Notes under the pieces: generated by a model
Told to the model about the DNA's origin: nothing
Databases searched by the model: none
What the model saw: the letters and a program-made list of their open reading frames with translations, nothing else
Program-made: the position numbers and the translations under genes
Shown: positions 36,567 through 44,338 of the stretch, piece after piece
How the letters are laid out: the number at the start of each line of letters is the position of its first letter
Numbering within the stretch: position 1 is the first letter of the stretch
Assembly (NCBI RefSeq): GCF_012223425.1
Contig: NZ_CP038798.1
Location: 186,001-250,000 of the forward strand
DNA: 64,000 bases
From: Mycolicibacterium frederiksbergense
GTDB taxonomy: Bacteria; Actinomycetota; Actinomycetes; Mycobacteriales; Mycobacteriaceae
Reading direction: 5' to 3'

Positions 36567-37853
36567 GTGCTACGGGCAGAGATCAATGAACTGTTGACCA
36601 GGACCGGACCGGGAACGCCGATGGGCGAACTGTTCCGGCAGTACTGGATCCCGGCGCTGCTCGCCGAAGAGCTACCGGAGAACGACAGCCCGCCGGTGCG
36701 GGTGAAACTGCTCAGCGAGCGGATGATCGCGTTCCGCGATAGCAGCGGCAGGTATGGACTGATCGACGAATTCTGTGCCCACCGCGGTGCTTCCCTGTGG
36801 TTCGGCCGCAATGAGGAGGGTGGTCTGCGCTGCCCCTACCACGGCTGGAAGTATGATGTAACGGGACAGGCACTCGAGGTTCCGTCGGAACCCGAGAACT
36901 CCACGTTCTGCGCCCATGTCAAGCTGACGTCATACCCGCTGGTCAAGATCGGCGATGTGTTGTGGACTTATATGGGCGATGCCGAGACCCAGCCGCCGCA
37001 GCCGGAATTCGAGTTTGCTTTGGTGCCGGCCGACCAGACCTTCACGTCCAAGCGGTGGCAGGAATCCAACTGGTTGCAGGCGTTCGAGGGTGGTATCGAC
37101 TCCAGCCACGTGTCGTTCCTGCACTCGGGTGGCCTCAAGTCGGACCCGCTGTTCAAGGGCAGCAAGGGTAATGAGTACAACCTGGCCGACCTCAAGCCCT
37201 TCTTCGAGGTGGCCGATTCCGACGGCGGACTGTTTGTCGGCGTCCGCCGCAACGCCGATGCCGACAGCTACTACTGGCGCATCACCCCATGGGTGATGCC
37301 GTGCTTCACCATGGTGCCACCGCGTGGCGATCATCCTGTGCACGGTCACTTCTGGATTCCGATCGACGACGAGAACTGCTGGACCTACTCGTTCGACTAC
37401 CATCCGGTGCGACCTCTGACGGCCGATGAGGTACAGGCAATGAAGGACGGGCACGGGGTACACAGTGCTAACATCCCCGGCACCTACCGTCCGCAGGCTA
37501 ACAAGGACAACGACTACCTGATGGACCGCGCCGCGCAGAAGCGCGGTGAGACCTACTCCGGGGTCCGCGGCATTGCGATTCAGGACTCGTCGCTGCAGGA
37601 GAGCATGGGGCCGATCGTGGACCGCACCAAGGAGCGGTTGGTGTCGGCGGACAGCGGCATCATCAAGGCTCGGCAGAAGCTGAAGCGGGCCGCAGAAGCT
37701 CTGCGGGACAAGGGTATAACCCCTCCGGGCGTTGATCCGGCCCACCATCGGGTGCGTTCGGCCGCCGTCGTACTGCCACGCGATGCCTCGTTCAGCGAAG
37801 CTTGCCGCGAGGACCTCACCGTGCGTGACGGTGTGCGGCAGACATCGGTATGA
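36567..37853 (+). CDS. Rieske non-heme iron oxygenase, catalytic subunit
   Basis: A 428-residue oxygenase of the phthalate 4,5-dioxygenase/vanillate demethylase class. The Rieske centre is CAHRGASLWFGRNEEGGLRC followed by PYHGW (CxH...CxxH). The mononuclear iron region is AFEGGIDSSHVSFLHSGG, with the bridging Asp and two His. Start GTG after TGAGGTAGAC. The family hydroxylates or dealkylates aromatic acids using a reductase and a 2Fe-2S carrier; candidate partners are encoded in the cluster. It is the first gene of an operon behind a palindromic operator, and its stop overlaps the start of the next gene. Whether it is a ring dioxygenase or an O-demethylase cannot be told. Confidence 0.9.
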   Translation: MLRAEINELLTRTGPGTPMGELFRQYWIPALLAEELPENDSPPVRVKLLSERMIAFRDSSGRYGLIDEFCAHRGASLWFGRNEEGGLRCPYHGWKYDVTGQALEVPSEPENSTFCAHVKLTSYPLVKIGDVLWTYMGDAETQPPQPEFEFALVPADQTFTSKRWQESNWLQAFEGGIDSSHVSFLHSGGLKSDPLFKGSKGNEYNLADLKPFFEVADSDGGLFVGVRRNADADSYYWRITPWVMPCFTMVPPRGDHPVHGHFWIPIDDENCWTYSFDYHPVRPLTADEVQAMKDGHGVHSANIPGTYRPQANKDNDYLMDRAAQKRGETYSGVRGIAIQDSSLQESMGPIVDRTKERLVSADSGIIKARQKLKRAAEALRDKGITPPGVDPAHHRVRSAAVVLPRDASFSEACREDLTVRDGVRQTSV

Positions 37854-38362
37854 CCAGGTCATTCCGGCCGATCCTGGGCAGCAGTTGCTCCCGTGCCACC
37901 TTGGCTGCCGAGATGCGTCACCGCATCGACCGTCCCATCGCCGGCCGGCAGGGAGCGCGCATCATTGCGCTCGACGCCGGTGCCCACTCGATCGTCGAGC
38001 GGCTCGGCGATCAACCGTGGGGACATGCTCGTCTGCTCTCGCTGACAGAACCCGTCGGAGACGGCGGAGAACGGGGCTCGGTATCGGTGGTCGATACCGA
38101 CGGCGCGGTCTCCGCCCTGGTGGATGAACTCGCCGAGGCCGACGTCGTCGTCATGGTCGCCACCACCGACGCCGACGCCGCTGCGGCCAGCATCATCGGT
38201 GCCGCATGCACGGTACGGGCCATCATGACCGCAGGCGTGGTGATCGGCGAGGACAGCGCAGTGGGCCCCACGGTATCGGTGTTGCGCCCGCATGCCCGTG
38301 TCCTCATCGTCAGCGGTCATGAACACGATGTGTCTGACCTGCTGACCGCGTTGCGAGCCTGA
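37850..38362 (+). CDS. Unknown protein of the oxygenase operon
   Basis: A 170-residue protein whose ATG overlaps the stop of the Rieske gene (ATGA), so it is translationally coupled. The sequence has Rossmann-like strands (ARIIALDAGAHSIVE, ADVVVMVATTDADAAAASII, MTAGVVIGEDSA, ARVLIVSG) but no cofactor or metal motif that I recognise. It lies between the oxygenase and a PanB-like gene. It is not a beta subunit of ring-hydroxylating dioxygenases, which would have a cystatin-like fold. Confidence 0.55.
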   Translation: MTRSFRPILGSSCSRATLAAEMRHRIDRPIAGRQGARIIALDAGAHSIVERLGDQPWGHARLLSLTEPVGDGGERGSVSVVDTDGAVSALVDELAEADVVVMVATTDADAAAASIIGAACTVRAIMTAGVVIGEDSAVGPTVSVLRPHARVLIVSGHEHDVSDLLTALRA

Positions 38363-38373
38363 AAGGATCCAGA

Positions 38374-39195
38374 GTGGACTCCAAGGTGAAACTGACTGAG
38401 CTCCAACAGATGAAGCAGCAGGGCCGCAAGATCGTCGGTGTCGTCGCCTGGGATTATCAGATGGCGCGGATCGTCGATCGCGCCGGGGTCGACGTGGTGT
38501 CGGTGGGTGACACCGTCGGTATCAACCTGTGGGGCCAGCCGAATCCGCTCGAGATCACCATGGACCAGATCCTGGTCGTGTGTCAGGCGGTTCGCCGCGG
38601 TGTTCAGCGCGCCCTGTTGTCGTGCGACTTCCCCTTCGGTCCACTGCAGGAGGGTTCCGCCAGCGCGGTGCGTGCGGCCATCCGACTGGTCAAGGAGGCC
38701 GGCGTGGACATGGTGAAACTGGATGGTGCCGCAGATCACCTGGACGCGGTGGCCGCGGTGGCGCGGGCCGGTATCCCGGTCTTTGCGCAGTTCGGGATCA
38801 CCCCGCAGACATCGCTGAAATACGGTGTCACCTATAGCTCGACGCCCACTGCCGAGGATGCGATCTCCGATGAATTGCTCGACGAGATGGTGCGCGAAGC
38901 CAAGAGCCTCGCCGATGCTGGTGCGGTGATGCTGAACTTCACCAATTCCGGTCCGGTCGTGGGGGCGGCGGTGGCCGAGGCGGTGTCGATCCCGGTGGTC
39001 GGGGGATTCGGTGGCGGGCCATGGCTGGACGGGCGCATCAGGATGGCGACGGCGGCCATCGGTTACGGCGCTGATGGACTGGACGAACCACCCAACACCT
39101 ATGCCAACGTCGCCCGGATTGCCCTCGACGCGATCTCGGCCTACGCCGACGATGTCCGGGGTGCCCGTCAGATCAAGGGCGGAATCCGGCGATGA
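38374..39195 (+). CDS. PanB-like (ketopantoate hydroxymethyltransferase family) enzyme
   Basis: A 273-residue TIM-barrel protein of the PanB/PEP-mutase superfamily, from GTG after AAAGGATCC. The N-terminal KLTELQQMKQQGRKIVGVVA, then VDRAGVDVVSVGDTVG (metal-binding Asp as in PanB), CDFPFGPLQEG, and EAGVDMVKLDGA fit the family. PanB adds a hydroxymethyl group from methylene-tetrahydrofolate to a 2-oxoacid in pantothenate synthesis. In a catabolic operon it may instead handle a one-carbon unit or an aldol-type step, for instance after demethylation. Several PanB residues differ, so this is probably a paralogue with a new role. Its stop overlaps the next gene. Confidence 0.75.
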   Translation: MDSKVKLTELQQMKQQGRKIVGVVAWDYQMARIVDRAGVDVVSVGDTVGINLWGQPNPLEITMDQILVVCQAVRRGVQRALLSCDFPFGPLQEGSASAVRAAIRLVKEAGVDMVKLDGAADHLDAVAAVARAGIPVFAQFGITPQTSLKYGVTYSSTPTAEDAISDELLDEMVREAKSLADAGAVMLNFTNSGPVVGAAVAEAVSIPVVGGFGGGPWLDGRIRMATAAIGYGADGLDEPPNTYANVARIALDAISAYADDVRGARQIKGGIRR

Positions 39196-40052
39196 GCGTG
39201 TCCTCGGTGACGATCGACGGTATCCAGACCCGATTCAGCATGCAGGGTTCGGGCCCACCGTTGCTGATGTTTTCCCCGGGTGGGTTCAGCGCAAGCATGA
39301 ACAGCTGGGGAAAGCACGGACTCTACCGTCGCACACGGATGCTGGCACAGCTGCAGGAGCGGTTCTGCTGCATCACTTTCGACAAGCGCGAGTCCGGGGA
39401 ATCCGGGGGCCGGGTCGAGCGGGTGAGCTGGGCGCACTATGTGCGCCAGGGCGTCGGCCTGTTGGACCACCTCGGCCTGGTGCGTGCGCACATCATGGGC
39501 GGGTGTGTGGGGTGCTCGATCGCCGCGCAGCTGGCTGTCACACATCGTGAGCGGGTCGCAGGCATGGTGCTGTATTCACCGGCGGGCGGGGTGCGCTATC
39601 GGCGTAAGCAACATGAGCGGTTCCGCTCCCATCTGGCCTACGCGGCCGAGCATGGATTGGTCGGCGTCGCCGATCTGGCGACCACCACCGACGGGGATTT
39701 CTCATCGGACCCCCGCTTGGGTCCGTGGGTCAGCGTCCTGCGTTCGGATGCGGAGTTCGCCGAGCAGTACCGTCGGCTGGACCCGGATCGTTACCAGACC
39801 ACCGTTGCAGGCATGGGCCAGTTGCTGTTCGACCGCGACACCGTCCCCGGCGTCGAGCCCGACGATCTGCTGCTATCGGACGTCCCAACGCTGATCGTGC
39901 CCGGTGAGGACACGTCCCACACCCCGTCCGCGGCGCGCTATCTGCAGGAATGTTTGCCTATCAGCGAGTACTGGGATGCGCCGGTCGCCCAACAGACCGC
40001 CGAGACCGCGCCGGTCCGGGTGGCGAACTTCCTCGCAGCAGTCACCCTATGA
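39192..40052 (+). CDS. Alpha/beta hydrolase with cysteine nucleophile
   Basis: A 286-residue alpha/beta hydrolase. Its ATG overlaps the preceding stop. MFSPGGFSASMNSWG forms the oxyanion region, and CITFDKRESGESGG the loop after strand 4. The nucleophile elbow is MGGCVGCS, so Cys stands where most family members have Ser. DVPTLIVPGEDTSHTPS supplies the acid (Asp or Glu) and His. Cys nucleophiles are known in dienelactone hydrolases and few others. In this operon it may open a lactone or cleave a C-C bond after ring fission. It converges on the GntR gene with a 6-base overlap. Confidence 0.85.
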   Translation: MSVSSVTIDGIQTRFSMQGSGPPLLMFSPGGFSASMNSWGKHGLYRRTRMLAQLQERFCCITFDKRESGESGGRVERVSWAHYVRQGVGLLDHLGLVRAHIMGGCVGCSIAAQLAVTHRERVAGMVLYSPAGGVRYRRKQHERFRSHLAYAAEHGLVGVADLATTTDGDFSSDPRLGPWVSVLRSDAEFAEQYRRLDPDRYQTTVAGMGQLLFDRDTVPGVEPDDLLLSDVPTLIVPGEDTSHTPSAARYLQECLPISEYWDAPVAQQTAETAPVRVANFLAAVTL

Positions 40053-40784
40053 GACGTGCTTGGCGGTACGACCGATGTGCGTACGCATCACCGCCGTTGC
40101 TTTGTCTACATCCCGTTTCTTGATCGCCGTGACGAACTGGCGGTGCTCCCGGTTACCGCGGATTCCCATCTCCGGGTGTGTTTCCTGGATGTTCAGCATC
40201 GAACGCAAGGTGACGCCGTGGAATGACTCGGTCAGCATCGCGATCGCTCCGTTGTGGCTGGCCCTGGCCACCCGGGTATGGAATTCTGCCGACAATTCCA
40301 TCGGGTAGAAGCCCTGCTCCAGTGCTGCGTCACCGCGGTCGCAGATTTCCATCAGCTCATCGATGTCCTGGTCGGTGGCACGTTCGCACACCAGTGGAAT
40401 GATTCCGAGCTCCAATACTTGTCGGGACTCGGTGACCTCTCGGTCGGTCAGACCAGAGAGCGTGAGGAGATCCTCGATCCCCTCACCGACGCGCTTGCTG
40501 GTGGGTGCGGTCACGAAGGCGCCGCCCCGGGCACCGACCTTGATGCGCAGCATGCCGTTGGCTTCCAGGCCGCGCAGCGCCTCGCGCACCGTCACCCGGC
40601 TCACCCCAAACCTTTCGCCGAGCTCACGTTCGGCGGGCAGTCGGTCACCCGGCCGCAGTTGACCCTCGCGGATCAACAGACGTATCTGGTCGACGATCAT
40701 CTCCGAGGCGCGGCCCGGAATGACCCGGGTGAACAATGCGTCCCCTGTGTGCGGGGTCGTCATGGGGCCCTCAGAGGCAGTCAT
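40047..40784 (-). CDS. FadR-subfamily GntR regulator
   Basis: A 245-residue GntR regulator. The winged helix spans residues about 25-85 (IVDQIRLLIREGQLRPGDRL, PAERELGERFGVSRVTVREA, LRGLEANGMLRIKVGARGG). The FCD effector domain follows, with EFHTRVARASHNGAIAML and HRQFVTAIKKRDVDKATAVM; its His/Asp residues usually bind a metal that holds a carboxylate ligand. Such regulators control aromatic-acid and sugar-acid pathways and are released by an intermediate. It probably acts on the TGGTA-containing promoters of the cluster. An internal ATG seven codons in is an alternative start. Confidence 0.9.
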   Translation of the reverse strand: MTASEGPMTTPHTGDALFTRVIPGRASEMIVDQIRLLIREGQLRPGDRLPAERELGERFGVSRVTVREALRGLEANGMLRIKVGARGGAFVTAPTSKRVGEGIEDLLTLSGLTDREVTESRQVLELGIIPLVCERATDQDIDELMEICDRGDAALEQGFYPMELSAEFHTRVARASHNGAIAMLTESFHGVTLRSMLNIQETHPEMGIRGNREHRQFVTAIKKRDVDKATAVMRTHIGRTAKHVS

Positions 40785-40868
40785 GGACCAATGATAAGGC
40801 CATGGTGGCTGGCGTATGTCCGTCCCTCGGGGGCGGCACCGGCACCGACGTGCCCGGCTGCGACGCCA

Positions 40869-41615
40869 TCACGGTGGCGGTTCGGTTGTACGAGTGGTTG
40901 GCACGGACGTGTCGTCGGGACAGAGTTGAATTCCGCCGATCACCAGTGGCCGCAAGCGATCATCGAGGTCGTAGCGCACAGGCACGCCGGTGGGGATGTC
41001 GAGGGACCGCACCTGTTCACGAGTCAGGTCGTCCAAGAACATTCGGAGCATGCGCAGGGAATTGCCATGTGCAACAACCAGTGTCACCGCATGTCGGGCA
41101 CAGTCCGGGGCGATTGCCGACTCCCAGTATGGCAGGAGGCGGGCGCGCACATCGGCGAGCGACTCGGCGACAGGCAGCTCATCATCGGCGATCGTTGCGT
41201 ATCGGGCGTCGAGACGGGGGTGGCCGGGATCATCCATAGGAGTGGGAGGAGGGGCGAGTTCGTATGAACGTCGCCACAGCGCGACTTGTTCGGGGCCGAA
41301 TTCCGATTCCACGTCGCGGCGCGCCCTGCCCTGCAGCGCACCGTAGTGGCGTTCATTGAGTCGCCACGTGCGAGCCGCGCTCAGATCGGGTACGCCGGCC
41401 TCCCTGACAGTGATCGCCGCAGTCTCTACCGCCCGGTCGAGCATCGATGTGTGCAGTGCCGCAGGGATCAGTCCGGCAGCACGTATCGCCCGGCCCGCTT
41501 CCGCGGCTTGCGCGCGTCCGCGAGTGGTCAGCGGAACGTCCAACCAGCCGCCGAAAGCGCCGGCGGCATTGGCCGCACTCTCTCCGTGCCGCATCAGCAG
41601 CAGTACCCGGCTCAT
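40869..41615 (-). CDS. Histidine phosphatase/phosphoglycerate mutase-like protein
   Basis: A 248-residue member of the histidine phosphatase superfamily, close to 2,3-bisphosphoglycerate-dependent phosphoglycerate mutase. It has LLMRHGESAANAAGAFGGWL (RHG with the phospho-accepting His), LNERHYGALQG (LNERHYG of GpmA) and VTLVVAHGNSLRMLRMFLDD. The Lys and second Arg that GpmA uses are partly changed (QGRARRDVESEFG). A glycolytic role in an accessory cluster is odd. It may salvage phosphoglycerate from the pathway or act on another phosphate ester. It is transcribed leftward between the two rightward operons. Confidence 0.8.
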   Translation of the reverse strand: MSRVLLLMRHGESAANAAGAFGGWLDVPLTTRGRAQAAEAGRAIRAAGLIPAALHTSMLDRAVETAAITVREAGVPDLSAARTWRLNERHYGALQGRARRDVESEFGPEQVALWRRSYELAPPPTPMDDPGHPRLDARYATIADDELPVAESLADVRARLLPYWESAIAPDCARHAVTLVVAHGNSLRMLRMFLDDLTREQVRSLDIPTGVPVRYDLDDRLRPLVIGGIQLCPDDTSVPTTRTTEPPP

Positions 41616-41711
41616 GACCGGATCCGCTGCTCGGGAAGGTTGACGGGCCCGTTTCGGGACGCGGTTGAAATCACCATGCCCTCGCCCTCCTTTCCGGTTC
41701 TGTCCTCCGTA

Positions 41712-41735
41712 ATTTAAGGTATAATGGTAAGGCCA
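41712..41735 (+). promoter_or_regulatory. Promoter of 2Fe-2S ferredoxin operon with TGGTA element
   Basis: A consensus -10 TATAAT (41720-41725) is embedded in AAGGTATAATGGTAAGG. The TGGTA word matches the cores of the elements at 36.49 and 44.29 kb. It lies about 35 bases before the ferredoxin ATG, a usual distance for a promoter with a short leader. Confidence 0.55.
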
Positions 41736-41758
41736 TCGGAAGCCAATTGGAGAGTCGT

Positions 41759-42082
41759 ATGCCCAAGGTCGTCTTCATCACCATCGACGGAGCGCAGCGC
41801 GTCGTGGACGCCCACCCCGGCGAGTCAGTCATGGCAGCCGCCGTGCGCAACGGCGTCCCCGGGATCATCGGCGAGTGTGGCGGGAGCTGTAGCTGTGCCA
41901 CATGCCATGTGTACGTCGACGCGGACTTCTCGGCGGCGGTAGGGGGTCCCACGGAGATGGAGGACGACCTGCTCGAGCTGGGCGCTGCGTCGGAGCGGCG
42001 CGACAGCAGCCGGTTGTCCTGCCAGATCGCCATGACCGAATCGTTCGACGGTCTGGTCGTGCACATCCCGGAGGAGCAGTGA
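41759..42082 (+). CDS. 2Fe-2S ferredoxin (adrenodoxin/putidaredoxin type)
   Basis: A 107-residue ferredoxin with the cluster motif CGGSCSCATCHVYV and a fourth Cys in SRLSCQIAM, spacing C-x5-C-x2-C-xn-C. This vertebrate-type class feeds P450s such as CYP101 or CYP199 and some Rieske oxygenases. The ATG after TTGGAGAGTCGT is preferred over an ATG four codons upstream. Its stop overlaps the GTG of the reductase gene, so ferredoxin and reductase are made together. The most likely acceptor is the P450 further down. Confidence 0.93.
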   Translation: MPKVVFITIDGAQRVVDAHPGESVMAAAVRNGVPGIIGECGGSCSCATCHVYVDADFSAAVGGPTEMEDDLLELGAASERRDSSRLSCQIAMTESFDGLVVHIPEEQ

Positions 42083-43338
42083 CGGTGCATGCGGGGACGT
42101 TGATCGTCGGCGCCAGTCAGGCCGGCGTGCAACTGGCGGTGTCTCTGCGTGACCTGGGCGAACAGGGGCCGATCACGCTGATCGGCGACGAAAAGCACGC
42201 GCCCTACCAACGCCCACCGCTGTCGAAGTCCTTCCTTGGCGGCGACGTCGGCGTCGAGCAGCTCTGGCTCCGGTCTCCGGAATACCTTGCTGATCAAGCT
42301 ATCTCGGTGATCACAGGCGCGCTGGTCGAGACGGTCGAACTGGCTGGGTCGGGACCCGGCGGGGTCGCACGTACAGCTGGCGGGGGCGAAGTGCACTTCG
42401 ACCGGTTGGCGCTGACCGTGGGTGCCCGACCGCGTCGGTTGGCGGTGCCCGGCGCCGATCTGGATGGCGTGACGTATCTGCGCACCGCCGACGACGCCGC
42501 CAAGTTGCGCCAGATGCAGCGCGATGCGCAGTCCGTCGTTGTGGTGGGCGGCGGGTTCATCGGACTCGAGGCCGCGGCGGTGGCGCGCGCGCAGGGCAAG
42601 GCGGTGACGGTCGTCGAGGCCGCCGACCGGTTGATCGGACGGGCGGTGGCACCGGTGGTGTCCGACTTCTACCATGCGGCGCACACCCGCCGCGGTGTCA
42701 CCGTTCGTCTGGACACGTCCGTGTCGGCGCTCACCGGCCGGAAGTGCCAGGTGGAATCGGTTGAGCTGTCCGATGGCTCCGCCATCCCGGCCGACCTGGT
42801 CATCGTGGGCATCGGTGTCGAACCCCGCACCGAGCTCGCCGACCAGCTGGGGCTGACCTGCGATGGTGGCATCGTCGTGGACAGCCATGCGCGCACCAGC
42901 AATCCGGGCGTGGTCGCGGCAGGGGACTGCACCGTGCAGCCCAATCCGGTCACCGGCAGGGGCATGGTCAGGCTGGAATCGGTGCAGAACGCCATCGGCC
43001 AGGCCAAGACCGCCGCGGCGACACTGGCGGGCCGTGTGGAACCGAGCACCGCGGTGCCGTGGTTCTGGTCCGATCAATTCGACCTCAAGCTCCAGATCGC
43101 GCGATTATCGCCGGGGCATGACGATTTCGTCGTGCGCGGCAACCCGGAGCAGGAGTCGTTCTCAGTGCTCTGCTACCGGGACGGGGCGCTGTTGGCCGTC
43201 GATGCTGTCAATGCCGCCGCCGACTACATGGCGGTACGCAAGGCGCTCGCCCAAGGCTCGACGATTCTGGCCGAGGACGCCCGCAACCCTGGGGTGGCGC
43301 TGCGTGACCGCATCGGTCCACCGACCGTTAGCGCCTAG
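42079..43338 (+). CDS. FAD/NAD(P)H ferredoxin reductase (second copy)
   Basis: A 419-residue reductase of the putidaredoxin reductase type, from the GTG that overlaps the ferredoxin stop. TLIVGASQAGVQLAVSLRDL (FAD), YQRPPLSKSFLGGD, VVVVGGGFIGLEAAAVARAQ (NAD), VVAAGDCTVQ (FAD) and WFWSDQFDLKLQIA are all in place. It is clearly homologous to, but diverged from, the first reductase of the cluster, so two separate electron chains exist: one with the 3Fe-4S and one with the 2Fe-2S ferredoxin. Its 3' end overlaps the convergent decarboxylase-like gene by 4 bases. Confidence 0.93.
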   Translation: MTVHAGTLIVGASQAGVQLAVSLRDLGEQGPITLIGDEKHAPYQRPPLSKSFLGGDVGVEQLWLRSPEYLADQAISVITGALVETVELAGSGPGGVARTAGGGEVHFDRLALTVGARPRRLAVPGADLDGVTYLRTADDAAKLRQMQRDAQSVVVVGGGFIGLEAAAVARAQGKAVTVVEAADRLIGRAVAPVVSDFYHAAHTRRGVTVRLDTSVSALTGRKCQVESVELSDGSAIPADLVIVGIGVEPRTELADQLGLTCDGGIVVDSHARTSNPGVVAAGDCTVQPNPVTGRGMVRLESVQNAIGQAKTAAATLAGRVEPSTAVPWFWSDQFDLKLQIARLSPGHDDFVVRGNPEQESFSVLCYRDGALLAVDAVNAAADYMAVRKALAQGSTILAEDARNPGVALRDRIGPPTVSA

Positions 43339-44258
43339 ACAAAGACCTCCTCCAGCACCATCGGCCGCGTCAGAATCCCTTGTATCCGGGCGAATTCCAG
43401 GAGCTGGGTGAGCATCACCCGGTTGGGTTCGATGCCGTACGGCAGGGGGTCGGTACCGGTCGTGCGCATCACCTCGGCGTACATCCGGTCGGCGGCAGTG
43501 CTGATCTCGCCGTCGGCGAGCCGTCCGACGTAGCGTTCCTTGGCCTCGGTGAACGCGTCGTACACCGCCGCCGCGGCGTGCGGGAAACGCTGCAGGATCT
43601 CGTCCTTGATGACGATGAGATGGTTGATGGGGTAGAAGGCGCGGTCGCGCAGAGCCGCGACAGCGGTCGCGTTCGGATCCGGGATGAGCGGGGCAATGTC
43701 GGGATGGTCGACGTCGACACCTATGACGGCATCGAGTTCGCCGTCGATCAGCATTGCGCCGAGGTCTGCGCCGGGGCCCGCGGAGACGACGTTGGCGGGG
43801 GGGCGGTAGGAGCCGACGTGCTCGTCGCCGGAGAGCACCCAGGTCACCTGGGCGAGGTCGACACCGTACTCCAAGGCGAGAATGCCACGGGCCCACACTC
43901 CGGTGGTGACGGTGTAGCCCCGGTTCACCCCGACTCGACGACCCTCCAGATCCTTCGGCTCCCGGACGGTCGACCGGGTGTTGTAGAGGATCGCTCCGTG
44001 GTGGAAGCCTCGCACCAGGAAGACCGGCAGTGCGGTGAACGCCACACCGTGTTCACGAGCGGTCAGGTACGTGGTCAGCGCCATCTCGCTGACATCGAAC
44101 TCCAGCCCACGGACCATCCGACGAAACCCGTCGACCAATACCGGTATCTCTTCGAACTGCAACGAGAAGCCGGCCGGGGTGACCGAGCCGTCTTTCAGGG
44201 CCCGATTCGCCCCTTGGCTGCGGGTCAACGTGGTCAGGACAGGGTCGTGTTCGGACAT
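43335..44258 (-). CDS. 4,5-dihydroxyphthalate decarboxylase-like protein
   Basis: A 307-residue protein of the Pht5 family, whose fold derives from periplasmic binding proteins but which lacks a signal peptide. Typical segments are FDVSEMALTTYLTAREHGVA, FLVRGFHHGAILYNTRS, DLEGRRVGVNRGYTVTTGVW, ARGILALEYGVDLAQVTWVL and FYPINHLIVIKDEI. Known members decarboxylate 4,5-dihydroxyphthalate to protocatechuate. Its company with a Rieske oxygenase and LigJ/LigK-like genes fits such a step. It is the only enzyme gene of the cluster on the minus strand and diverges from the alcohol dehydrogenase gene over a shared operator. Confidence 0.8.
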   Translation of the reverse strand: MSEHDPVLTTLTRSQGANRALKDGSVTPAGFSLQFEEIPVLVDGFRRMVRGLEFDVSEMALTTYLTAREHGVAFTALPVFLVRGFHHGAILYNTRSTVREPKDLEGRRVGVNRGYTVTTGVWARGILALEYGVDLAQVTWVLSGDEHVGSYRPPANVVSAGPGADLGAMLIDGELDAVIGVDVDHPDIAPLIPDPNATAVAALRDRAFYPINHLIVIKDEILQRFPHAAAAVYDAFTEAKERYVGRLADGEISTAADRMYAEVMRTTGTDPLPYGIEPNRVMLTQLLEFARIQGILTRPMVLEEVFV

Positions 44259-44288
44259 TTCGGCTTGCCCCTAGTCGGTCGATTAAAA

Positions 44289-44312
44289 CGATGGTATATT
44301 GGCATTACCATT
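44289..44312 (+). promoter_or_regulatory. Divergent promoter with ATGGTA/TACCAT palindrome
   Basis: Inverted repeat ATGGTA (44291-44296) / TACCAT (44306-44311) containing a -10-like TATATT. It lies between the decarboxylase-like and alcohol dehydrogenase genes, 30 to 50 bases from either start. FadR-type GntR proteins often bind TGGT...ACCA palindromes, so this is the best candidate site for the GntR protein. Confidence 0.5.
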
Positions 44313-44338
44313 GTGCCATACCGAATGAAAGGTGCATT

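Noticed and set aside
36930..37862. Reverse frame of 310 codons opposite the Rieske oxygenase gene
   Set aside because: Shadow frame; the forward strand has intact Rieske and mononuclear iron motifs.
40254..41267. Forward frame of 337 codons across the GntR and phosphoglycerate mutase-like genes
   Set aside because: It spans two convincing reverse-strand genes and has His/Gly/Arg-rich composition without domains.
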